From Apium graveolens (lineage: Eukaryota > Streptophyta > Magnoliopsida > Apiales > Apiaceae), in the NCBI RefSeq assembly GCF_009905375.1, contig NC_133647.1, positions 172,838,790 through 172,902,789 of the forward strand: a stretch of DNA of 64,000 nt, in the 5' to 3' direction. Every line of letters begins with the position of its first letter. Position 1 is the stretch's first letter. Positions 11,851 through 21,376 of the stretch are shown one piece after another. The notes under the pieces were generated by a model that was given only the letters and a program-made list of their open reading frames with translations, was not told the origin of the DNA and ran no database searches. Made by a program: the position numbers and the translations under genes.

Positions 11851-12717
11851 CTACAGCAATATCGGTTCGTCATCATGAAGTTGTGCTAAATTTGCTTCTT
11901 GACAGTGTTCTTTCTTTCGTCGAGGTTTGTCACACTCTGAGGCGAAGTGACCATAAATGTTACAATTGAAACATTTTATCTTGCTTTTGTCCAGTCTACC
12001 CTTCCATTTCTGAGCTAAGAGAAACTGTTGTTGCTCACTTTGCTCACTCATACCTTTCATTCTTTCTTCATGGGCCTTGAGACGTCCCACCAGTTCTTCA
12101 ACTGATATGACTTTAACATCTCGAAATTGTTCAATGTTTGAAGCTATTTGGAGGAACTTATCAGGCACAGCTCGTAGAATCTTCCTTACAACACTGGATT
12201 CTTCCATATCCTCTCCAAGAACTCGAATGTTAGTCACAATGCCACTCAGTTTCAAGCAGAAGTCTTCTATCTTCTTTGAGTCTTTCATCATGAGAGACTC
12301 GAATTCTCCCTTTAATGTCTGCACCCTAGCCTCCTGTACTCGTTCAACCCCCATACACATTGTCTTGATTGCCTCCCAAGCCTCCTTTGTTATTTCCTTT
12401 TCTGCAATAGCCAGCAACACATCCTCAGGAACACCTTGATAAATGGCTGCAAGAGCCATCTACACAGTCCTTTCATCTACTGCAGCCCTGGGACCTTTCT
12501 GTTCAATAGCACCCCAAACACCTTGTGCCTTCATAAAGACCTTCATTTTTAGGGACCAGGCAGTGTAGTTGCTCTTGGTTAGCATAGGGTAGTTCACAGC
12601 CACAACACCTTCCTTTGTTCTTGGTGTCTCCATGGATTCTGATGTGTGTCGTGGTTGATACTTTGGCATAAACAGGACCTTCGAACCTGGGGAGCTCCGA
12701 TACCACTGTTGAAACAA
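11851..12717 (-). pseudogene. gag of the non-autonomous element, one in-frame stop
   Basis: Two contiguous open stretches in the same minus-strand frame (12717-12460 and 12459-11851) are separated only by a TAG. Together they encode a copia-type Gag of about 288 codons. The N-terminal part has NYPMLTKSNYTAWSLKMK, typical of Gag polyproteins of this group. The middle matches the UBN2/Retrotran_gag type (WEAIKTMCMG, LKGEFESLMM), and near the C-terminus there is one CCHC zinc knuckle (CFNCNIYGHFASEC). It would form the particle shell and bind RNA. No protease follows. Without the TAG it would read through as one protein; a start at about 12603 (the METPRTKEG methionine) is also possible. Confidence 0.8.
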
Positions 12718-13076
12718 GAACTAATAAACACAAATAGATAGACACGCTGTATATATATATAAACCGGAGAGTTTTAACTTATGAAGAGAAAAGAAACTCT
12801 TTTATTCTCTCTTAACATTAAACTGAGTACATGGCTGATATAAATAGATAAATACATAAAGGTAGTTCCTATAAATAAGCAATTAATCTCCTATCTAATC
12901 TCAATAACTCTAACGTGCTTATACTTGCCTAGAAAAGCTGAGAACCTGCAGAAAGACTCGGGCTCTGCAACAAAACAAACTTGCATACATGCACGTTTGC
13001 ATGCTTGAATTATTAAACTAAAACCAAAACATTATCTAAATAAATAAACATATGAATATAGAATTAAATTCCAACA
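12707..13076 (-). repeat. 5' LTR of gag-only element
   Basis: 370 bp with TGTTG...CAACA ends. The primer site complementary to initiator tRNA-Met lies immediately to its left on the plus-strand map (about 12691-12706). Confidence 0.9.
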
Positions 13077-13733
13077 GGAACCAGGTAGATAATGGTGGTG
13101 GAGGTGGAGGTGGAGGTGGAGGTGTGGATGGGTTTGTGAATTTGCCAAATTTGATATCGATGAGTAGGTTGATCTCGGGTCCGGTCATTGGATGGATGAT
13201 TTTGCAGGAAATGTACCTTCCTGCATTTGGCTGTCTAGCCTTATCTGGTGCAACAGATTGGCTAGACGGGTACGTAGCGCAAAAGATGAGAATCAATCCT
13301 GTAGTTGGATCATACCTGGATCCTCTTGCTAACAAGGTTCTAATCGGATCAGTTGCTTTAGCTATGGTTGACAAAGGTCTTCTAAACTCCGGACTTGTTG
13401 GGATCATTGTACTGAGGGATGTAGGTCTTGTTGGTGGTGCAATCTATTACAGAGCTAGCAGCTTGAATTGGAAATGGAAATGGAAAAGTTGGTCTGACTT
13501 CTTCAATCTTGATGGGATTGTAGCGCGGAAGGTGGAGCCTCTTTTTATTAGCAAGGTGGACACATTGTTCCAACTTGTTTTAGTGAGTGCTGCTCCCTGA
13601 TTTAGGAACCCAAGATACGGACTCATACATTACATACGTGAGCTGGTTAGTGGCATCAACGACCGTGGCTTCAACTGCGGCATATGGTGCTCAATATTTA
13701 AGGAGAAATCCCGTGTTAAGAAAGGGTTTCTAA

Positions 13734-14950
13734 TTTGGAATTGTATGATGTTTGTTCTTTCGTAGAATGTTGCTAATGCTTTGGTTCAGCTAGGATTGAT
13801 TGACCTTTGATGAGCTCAGGGTTCTCATCCCGGATGTAAAATGCTGTAATGTTGTTTAGTTGCTGGGAAGAAGCTGGGGCATAGTTTATAAATGTCAGTG
13901 CATGCAGTAAATTATTACACTAGTAAAGCTAAACTTAGTTGACCAGAGCATTAAACATTATGTGTAATGAATCAAACTGTTAAGGATTGTGGACAGAGTA
14001 TCAAAATGTTGCCCCAACGAGAAGAATTAATAGCTTATAACCAGCGTAAACTAAGGATCTGCAAAGGAAGGAAACATATTAACAATGGCAGCCTACTACT
14101 AATGAAAGCTTTTAGAGATTAGGTGAGGTCTGTTTGGATGAGTGGTTCTTGTGCACTGGATTTATATGGTGTTTCCTGTGGAAGGCTCTATCTCTTCTAT
14201 GAACTAGGATTTGGAGGACCATGTATGATCATGTTCTGTACTTCTGCTGAAATCCGATGTGCTACATAGTTTGCACGGTTTTAAATTTTCAGGGATGTAG
14301 CTGGAAGAGTTGTTTTTTCATTTTTGATCCCTAAGAAATTCCCTTAACCACAAATTATTAATCTGTCATGAACTGAAATTTCTTGCTAAACATATACTAA
14401 TTTAAGATGTCAAGACATATTTATGTGCTTGTGTTTGACCCTGTATTCTTGTTTCTATAAACTCAATGAAGGACATTAAAGTCATTTAAGTATAAAGCTA
14501 GTTAAAACATCTCTAATAGAGGTTGCCAAGTCCTAGTTAGTATTTGGGTTTTGGTAATGTTTGGCTTGCTTCCGTAAACTACTAACCTGTATAAATATTG
14601 AACATTTCTTTTATAGGTCTCATAAAGCTTCTGATATCACATTTCAGCGAATTGCAGCCTCAAACCCTCAGGTGAAGGATGGATTTATCAGGGCACTGCA
14701 GAATTTAGAATAGCTGTAAGCTTTCATTTTCCCAGTTAAGTTCTCTACATCTGGTGTGTATCATTCTAAGGCTATTATCCCGTTCAAAGGTCCTTATAAT
14801 TAGCTAACAGTTGAGACTTTACACAATGATTTTTCTGATTGGCCTGCGACCTTAAGCAATGCAAAATTATCTGTGATGTTCTAATTAAGAAAAAGGGCTT
14901 ACTTGGTAATATAGATAGAATTATGTTCATTTAAATCTTACAGCAGGTAG
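13734..14950. other. Former 3' flank of the cardiolipin-synthase-like gene; one weak exon candidate
   Basis: Mostly noncoding. At 14618-14713, after a splice-acceptor-like 'ttcttttatag', an open stretch ends in TAG and reads SHKASDITFQRIAASNPQVK and onward, which looks like ordinary protein. I do not recognise the family and find no upstream exon. It may be the last exon of a lost gene or chance. The solo LTR follows at 14951. Confidence 0.35.
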
Positions 14951-16351
14951 TGTTGACGGAGGAATTTGGTATCAACAAAGTTTGAGGTGCGTAGCCGGAA
15001 ACAAGATCTGTGATGGCGGTTCTTTGTCGGAAACGTGAACAGTAGTCGGTGGATCCGATGAACAGTATTCGTCGGAAAAGATGAACAGTGTTTGGTGGTG
15101 TTGATTATTGGGGGCTGAGATTGTTTAGGGTTAGTGGTGGCTCATTTACGCTCTCGCTTCTGACCTCTTACAATGTGCCTACGTACCCCTATTTATAGGG
15201 GATCAAGCCCACGTAGTTCTTGGGGAACAAGAAACCTAATGGGCTTAGATTTCTTATCCCGAGGCCCAATGGGAAACCCACTGGAAACCGTCTTCTACTA
15301 GCTTTAGGAACGTCCGCCGATGAGGCCCAACCACAAAGGCCCAAGGCTCGTCCACGGCTTCGAGACTTCACGGATGAGGCATCTCCCTGGCCAAGGATAA
15401 CCCTCCGCTACCAGCTGTTTCTCTAGTCCGTGGACGCAGGTATAGCCGTGATTCACCCCAAATGTTGGACGCATCCTTGTCCCCCGATAAGGAGCCCCTA
15501 CCAGATTACAGGACAAGTAATCCCAAGCTTTTGGGTGCAAAGTGCAGGATACTCCAAAGTCTCCCAACGAGGACACCCGTTGACTACAGAGACAGAGCTC
15601 CCAAAGCACACACCAGATTTTACCCCACATCCCCAATGAGGACACCCATTGACTACAGGAGGAGGCCTTCAGTCCAGGCATACCCCTGGAGGTCTCTGAC
15701 CACGGACACCGCCTTTCCTGCAGATATGCTACAGGAAGGTGTTCTTCAGTAGAGTACCTGCATCAAATAAGTTAGTAATAACATTCTCCATCTTCCTTGA
15801 GTCTTCCAGAGAATCCATCCAAGCAGCACATAAAAGCTATATTTATATGTTCAAGTAGAAGATCAAGGCGCGCCCTAACATCTCTGTATGTTGGCATTGC
15901 CATGTGTTACCAGCCTTTGGTCTCTTCTTATATCATTTTTCATCATAGGGCGTGCCCTAAACTATTCATCTTTAGGGCTCGTTCCAATTCTCTCTAAATC
16001 AAGCAAGTCTGTCAAAGCAATCATGTCCAAACAACCCGTCCAAAGAGTCTTCCTTGCTCTAGGCGCGCCCTAAGGCTCACTTACACTACAGGTTTCAGTT
16101 AAGAGAATTCTCTCCTTCTTCTCGATAATTGGACGCGCCTCCTTCACCTGTTGGAGGGCGCGCCTTTAAAGCATGATAACCACAACTGTCAATCAGCTAT
16201 TCAATCAATGGGGCGCGTTCTTAGGGCGCGCCTTCTATTTATGGAAAGTCAATCTCATCTTTTCCCTAGATTTCAGGCGTTTCTCCTTTAATTCTGCCCA
16301 TTATATTAATCTTAATCTAAATATTGTTTATATCAATTTTTTGGCATAACA
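14951..16351 (-). mobile_element. Solo LTR (1.4 kb) rich in GGCGCGCC sites
   Basis: The ends are tgttgac (14951) and cataaca (16351), flanked by a perfect 5-bp target duplication ggtag (14946-14950, 16352-16356). No interior, primer site or second LTR is present, so this is the product of LTR-LTR recombination. A TATA box on the minus strand (tataaatagggg, about 15190-15201) sets the orientation. The minus-strand upstream region (15860-16240) carries repeated GGCGCGCC or near copies. Overlapping ORFs in both strands at 15189-16073 are not taken as genes. The superfamily is not assigned. Confidence 0.85.
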
Positions 16352-17401
16352 GGTAGCTTCGTGGAAGATTTTTAATTGTAAATGTAAACATTATTCAGTT
16401 TCTGGGAAATATACTGAAATTGTATATTTTAAGAATTCTTATGTACCACTATTTTATCTATATACACCCTAAAGGAAGGATAACTATTACTTGTAGCTTC
16501 TGAATTTTTTCAGTATGTCTACTAGTTTTCCCAGAATCTGAAGTTTAAAACTTGGTGCCTAGTAAATTGAAACAGTAAAACGTTATAATATATCTATATG
16601 TAACTAGAAGTCGAGAACCACGTCAAGGTTTTACTAAGCCCACTAGGTAAATAAGGCTTAGGAACAAACTTGAATTATTAGTAGTACTCGTTGAAGCAAC
16701 ATAAATATTAATAAGCCTTTTGCTCATGACTACTGTTAGACATAGGTATGATTATTGAAAAATAGTGTATATTATATAAACTAAAATCTAGTTTTTTAAC
16801 TTATTTATTCTTTTTTTTATTAAAATAAATAAAATTAGAGTATATGTTATACAATAAAATATAACTACCACATTGCTAGAATTTAACTTATGTACTTTGT
16901 TTGCAAATCTAGCTTCAAATAGTACTCAAAATAAAAAATAGCTTCAGATAATTTTTTATTTTCATGAATAATAAAATGAGGAAACTAGTGAGTAATGTAT
17001 ATGAGCTGCTTTTTAGCACAAGTTCTTGATCAAGCTTGTGTGAATTGTCCGCGATCAGTTTTGTGGACAATTTTTCCTAAAAAAATGTAAACCAAACAAA
17101 CTTTTAACTCGATTTAAGCTTCAGCTCAAGTAATTTTTTGCGTTCAAGAATTCCGTTCAGTTCAAATACAACCCTGCCAACTAAATGCCACCTCCTGAGT
17201 AAGTTTTGGAAAAAGGTCTTGGGGAATGTAGCTAGTGTTTTAAATCGGAAAAGGAAATTAAAATGCAAGTAAATATATCATAATTCTTAGCTCACATCAA
17301 ACATACCATTTTGAAAGCATAATACTGAAAAATTTAATAAAACAGAATACATTATACTAAACAAATAAAACTAACCCCCGCTATATATCATTCTAATTGT
17401 C
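16352..17401. other. AT-rich intergenic DNA; 3' flank of the b561 gene
   Basis: No gene or repeat is recognised. The left end is the second copy of the ggtag target duplication. The right part should contain the 3' UTR of the minus-strand gene at 17402. Confidence 0.5.
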
Positions 17402-18754
17402 CTACACCCTATGATTTGGCCTTCCACCATATCCATTGAACTCATTCATTACATTTAGCGTCTTTTCAGCACTTGCTGCTTTTCTCCTTTTCAAAACAAT
17501 GCACCATGTCAAACCCTCTAATATCACAGCAGTTATTGACAATATAACAATGATTGCAACATATCCTCTTTGCCATTTCTTTTCTGGGTTCAAGATATCA
17601 AATCCTTTGAATATGTTGATGATGCTTAGAAGAATGACCATGTAACCTGTTGTATGGTGGTAAATATTCCAGTACAATCTGTATTTGTGATCCTTTTGTG
17701 GCCTTATGAGCAATGCTAATACCTAAAAGTTGAACCAAACATGACTACATTGTCCTTACATGACAAACATAAAAATATTTAGTTAGGTTTTTTTTAAGGA
17801 CCGTGAAGTACCTGGAGTGTTCCGAACACAAACAGAGTAATGCCAATGTATCTGTGGGAGGAGTACTGAATTCCAGGGGACTGACTACCGAGTTGGAGAC
17901 CAGTTCCCCAACCAACCAGACCAATTACGTAGGCTGTAGTTTGGCAAGAAACATGAAGGTAAAACCATGCAGGATCTGCTACTTCAAAAACTTTTACGTA
18001 TCTTGCTATTAGAGCGCCAATAGGCATCATAATACCCCAACTGACCGTATTAAGCGCCCCATGAATCTGAAATAAAAATGAAGTAATTAATAAAAGAATG
18101 GCTCACTGAGGATTTTTATTTGAATGGATAGTAAGGACTTACATTCCGTTTCTTGGTTTTAGAACCACCTCCTCCGTTGGTAGATCCAGCCTGACCAGAA
18201 AGTATATTTAGACGTCCTGAAGATTGAACATTCGCTCCTGAAATGTCATGCCCCCCAGGTTTATCACTTGCAACAGGACCATTTTGCCAAACGTGGTTCA
18301 AAGTAGTGGTATTTTGAATGTTCAGAGTAGCAAAAATTATGATCTCGTTGTTTGCAAAGCTAGCGGATAAATCTGCAACTCGAAATTTCAGATCCCCCTC
18401 CTGTAATGTTGTCTGGTAATCTGTCACAGAAGATGTGTAAAACCTCATGCTTCCATCAGATTTCTGATAAGCAACAAGAGCTTGTGCCCCACGCATGCCT
18501 GAACGATCTGGATTGATTCCCCATGCTGCCCAACTTGTTGACTTAATTTCCGTCTGTCTGTAAGCTATCTGAAAATTACCTGAAGAAGGATCATAAGTCC
18601 AGTGAAGAAAGGCATTCAAGAACGGGAGATCGTTGCAGGATTTAAACAGTTTGTTGCTAGCAAAGCTATACTTGGCACACTTTTGAGCAGAGGATGATAG
18701 AAATAGAGATAAGAGCATACAATAAAGCAGAATCCCTTTTAGGATTGTACCCAT
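17402..18754 (-). CDS. Cytochrome b561 and DOMON domain-containing protein (three exons)
   Basis: The exons on the minus strand are 18754-18143, 18066-17812 and 17722-17402. All introns are phase 0 with GT-AG borders (gtaagt/tttcag and gtactt/ttttag), giving 204+85+106 = 395 residues, the usual size for this plant family. Residues 1-23 form a signal peptide. A DOMON domain covers about 45-180, with the family-typical segment [21 protein letters not shown] glycine/lysine linker follows, then a cytochrome b561 domain with five hydrophobic segments. Candidate heme-ligand histidines sit in IHGAL, FYLHVSC, SSHRYIG and NIYHHTTGY. Such proteins carry electrons across the plasma membrane, with ascorbate as likely donor, and members related to AIR12 respond to auxin. 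That role is known for the family and not shown here. The frame is intact, so this is the one convincing functional host gene in the window. Confidence 0.92.
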
Positions 18755-18938
18755 TTAATCTGATCGTTTTGGTTGATCAGCTTAGCAAGCGGAAACTGAT
18801 GATTTGATTAATCAAGTGAAAAGACCCTGTTGCGACTTGTCAACAAGAACAGAGTAGATGTAATCAGAGAGTAATGAAGTATTGTTGTTTGTTCTGGTGG
18901 AGGGCATATGACAATATGAGACGGAGGAAAGGTGGTGT

Positions 18939-18948
18939 AATTATAGAC
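18939..18948 (-). promoter_or_regulatory. Possible TATA box of the b561/DOMON gene
   Basis: Minus-strand 'gtctataatt' lies about 185 bp upstream of the ATG at 18754. It is the best TATA-like match in the upstream region, but no other promoter evidence is visible. Confidence 0.3.
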
Positions 18949-18963
18949 CAAGAGGTGAATAAT

Positions 18964-18978
18964 GGGGGGGGGGGGGGG
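18964..18978 (+). repeat. Run of 15 G
   Basis: An uninterrupted G tract just upstream of the possible promoter of the b561/DOMON gene. It could form a G-quadruplex. The exact length is prone to assembly error. Confidence 0.8.
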
Positions 18979-19986
18979 TTGTTCTGGTATTTGGTATGTA
19001 AGATTCTATGTTGTGGTGTATAGACAAAACCTTGTTGTAATTTGGCACTTGTTGATATCTTTCTTAGGTTTTAACAACTATTCCCTAAGACCATAACATC
19101 TCCAATTATGTAACTTCTAATGCAATATATTTACAAGCTTTAAAATAAAAGTTTTCTTGGTCATTGTTTTTTACAATTGGATTTTGTTGTTATATTTATT
19201 ATCTATCTGTACACTTTTGACTCTCCGGAGATCCTGTAGTGTGATTAGATATAAGCTTGTTCTTCAATTATAGATGTAAATCATTTAGTATCGAGATTTA
19301 ATTAATTTCTCTCCTGATATTCTCCTCACCTCTATGATATTCTCCTCACGACCATACCATGTAAATCATTTAGCCATATAATTTGTAACCCAGGTAATCT
19401 CACCAAAACAAATATTTGTATTCCTAATAATTCAACTACTACAACGTTATGAACTGCAGATGGACTAAAGAGGAAGACAACAACTTGTGGATGCGTTGGG
19501 TTTGGTAATTATGTTTTTCCTAAAAATCACTTTTATTCGAATTAGAAAGATACTAGACATTTCGAAATAATTTATCAAATGTTGCACCGAACGTCTGAAT
19601 GTCATATGTAATTTGTAAAACATTTTAGCATATCTCTCTTGGTTAATCCACGTTATGCATACATCAAGGAACCACATTAAGCCGGCATGGTCAACTATAT
19701 GTCACATAGTTTACACTTAAAATACAATATTTATTCAGCGGCAGCGTTAATTCATCGAAATCTCAAGCTCCCATGAGATGATTTGCCGGACATAGCCAAC
19801 ATTTGTTGTTTTCCTTGTGGACTTTGTTTCTTCTCTTTTATTCTTTTTCACTTAAACGGCGACATTTTTTCTTATACGCTTATAACACTCAACTGGATGC
19901 TAAACTTCAATTAAGTCGTCAATTCAAAAAACAATTCAGTCAACTGACTACACTAAAAAAAAATTAATGAATTCACTAGCTGTTAG
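18979..19986. other. AT-rich intergenic DNA
   Basis: No gene recognised. A short direct repeat 'gatattctcctcac' occurs at about 19316 and 19337. Confidence 0.5.
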
Positions 19987-20258
19987 CAGTGTTCTAAAAG
20001 TCGGAAATCGGCGTTGTTAGGTGGAGGTACGTTTTAGTAATTAATCGAATAATCGGTGATTAATCGGATCGATTAATCGGAATATTAATCGAAAATAATT
20101 TATTTAAATAATAATATAATTCTATTTATATTTCGTTAACCTTTCATAAATTTTACAAAAATAGTATCACATATCATTAGTTCATATTTGGGTGTTTTAT
20201 ACATTTTTTTCATAGTTGATTTATACTTAATAATTAATACCAACTATTTAGTAGTTCG

Positions 20259-21315
20259 TGTTAGGAATATATGTGCATTAGTTTGATGATATGTTTAACA
20301 AAACACTTAAGTAGAAATCTAGTGTTTGTAGCATCAACGGATAAGACCACTTTGGCTATCCGTTGATGGTGTAGCTTTACTTAGAAATAAGTCTAGTGTT
20401 GTAGCACATTTCAGTCTCTGAATTTGAGATATAATTCTTAAATGTTGAGGGAAATTATAAGTCATGTTGACTACTAAAGGATATGCAGATAGGAAGGCCA
20501 ATTGTAAATATTTCATGCCTTGTAATTTTGTATAAATGAAATGGTGTCAACGGATAACTTAAAGACCTTCAACGGATGAGAAACAAAGCTTCAACGGATG
20601 TCTCTAAAGCTTCAACGGATAACATCCTTCAACGGATGAGTGCATCAACGGATAGAGCTTCAACTGCTAACACATCAACGGATAAAGCCATCAACGGATG
20701 AAGGCTTCAACGAATGTTCTGTTAAATAGCAGTTGACAAGTGGTAGTTGTACCTACAAACAGAGGCATATGGGTTGACAGAGACAACTGAGATGTGGTAG
20801 CCTATTTCAGGAACATCAGAAAAAGCAGCCGTTCTACTCTAGTATAAAGAGGCAATAGTCAACAATGCACTGGAGTAAAATGGAGAAGAAACAAGTGGAG
20901 AACTTATTTTATTATTGTACTTTTTATCTTTGTCTTCACTTGTAAACTTGGTGATATATAAACCAAGTAGCAGCTAGTAATTAGAGAAGAATTTTTCCAG
21001 AGCTGTTTAGAAAAATCTTGAGAAAAATTATCTAATTTGTACTAGGATGCAGCTGTGATCAACTTCTTGAATCACAGATTTTCTGAAATACCATCTCTGG
21101 TGGAACAACAAATCCACCAGAAAAGTTTTTAAGGTCTGTTGTGTTCTGTACTTTTGTGCTTGAATATATATCTGTCTGTATTAGCTTAAAGCAATTCACA
21201 CACTTGTTTATCTTAAACACACAGCCTTTGAAACTGCTCAAAACTTGAAAAAGTTTTGAGATTTACATTCAACCCCCCTTCTGTAAATCTCATTGTTAGT
21301 TCACTAGGAATAACA
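20259..21315 (+). repeat. 5' LTR of element A
   Basis: 1057 bp. It holds ten exact copies of TCAACGGAT (one inverted) at 20334, 20357 (inverted), 20547, 20569, 20591, 20612, 20629, 20645, 20675 and 20691, mostly 16-22 bp apart, plus one degenerate copy at 20706. Near the 3' end lie two consecutive hairpins: aaaact/agtttt (21241-21258) and a perfect 10-bp stem gagatttaca/tgtaaatctc (21259-21268, 21283-21292) around the 14-nt loop ttcaaccccccttc. Confidence 0.95.
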
Positions 21316-21330
21316 ATTGGTATCAGAGCA
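21316..21330 (+). promoter_or_regulatory. Primer binding site of element A
   Basis: attggtatcagagca begins directly after the LTR. tggtatcagagc is the complement of the 3' end of plant initiator tRNA-Met, the usual copia primer. Confidence 0.9.
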
Positions 21331-21376
21331 GGCTCTTGACATACAAAGAGTTTAAAGTTCTTGGAAACTAACAAAG

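Larger units (their letters stand above)
11196..13076 (-). mobile_element. Gag-only non-autonomous copia-type LTR element
   Basis: The element is bounded by TGTTG...CAACA ends and flanked by a perfect 5-bp target duplication ggaac (11191-11195, 13077-13081). The 5' LTR on the minus strand is 12707-13076. It is followed by a tRNA-Met primer site (tggtatcggagc, minus strand, one mismatch to the usual tggtatcagagc). The 3' LTR is 11196-11573, preceded by the polypurine tract aagggggagat. The 1.13-kb interior has a gag gene and a short repeat array but no protease, integrase or reverse transcriptase, so it would need enzymes from another element. Removing it restores a continuous frame across the insertion point in the cardiolipin-synthase-like gene. 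Confidence 0.9.
10889..13733 (+). pseudogene. Cardiolipin-synthase-like gene, split by an LTR element and otherwise damaged
   Basis: The right part (13082-13733) encodes a CDP-alcohol phosphatidyltransferase closest to plant mitochondrial cardiolipin synthase, which joins CDP-diacylglycerol and phosphatidylglycerol. Typical segments are [45 protein letters not shown] and [10 protein letters not shown]. The left part (10889-11195) begins with ATG after a CT-rich leader and encodes a low-complexity RVGSGEEN/glycine-rich region, probably the old transit-peptide end. Damage: (1) a 1.88-kb insertion at 11196; (2) a frame change between the ATG and the rest of the left part; (3) a frameshift near 13590, after which the expected C-terminus ([12 protein letters not shown], then AAYGAQY) continues in another frame to the stop at 13731-13733; (4) in the motif D-x2-D-G-x2-A-R...G-x3-D-x3-D the arginine is Q (13280-13282) and the last aspartate is N (13331-13333). 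The readable part has no introns, so a processed retrocopy is possible. Confidence 0.75.

Noticed and set aside
15189..16073. Several overlapping ORFs on both strands (60-125 codons)
   Set aside because: They lie inside a solo LTR, overlap each other on opposite strands and show no recognisable domain.
20547..20710. CRISPR-like look of TCAACGGAT repeats at near-regular spacing
   Set aside because: The repeat is 9-10 bp with 6-20 bp variable gaps, occurs in both orientations and in coding DNA, and sits in a plant retrotransposon LTR.
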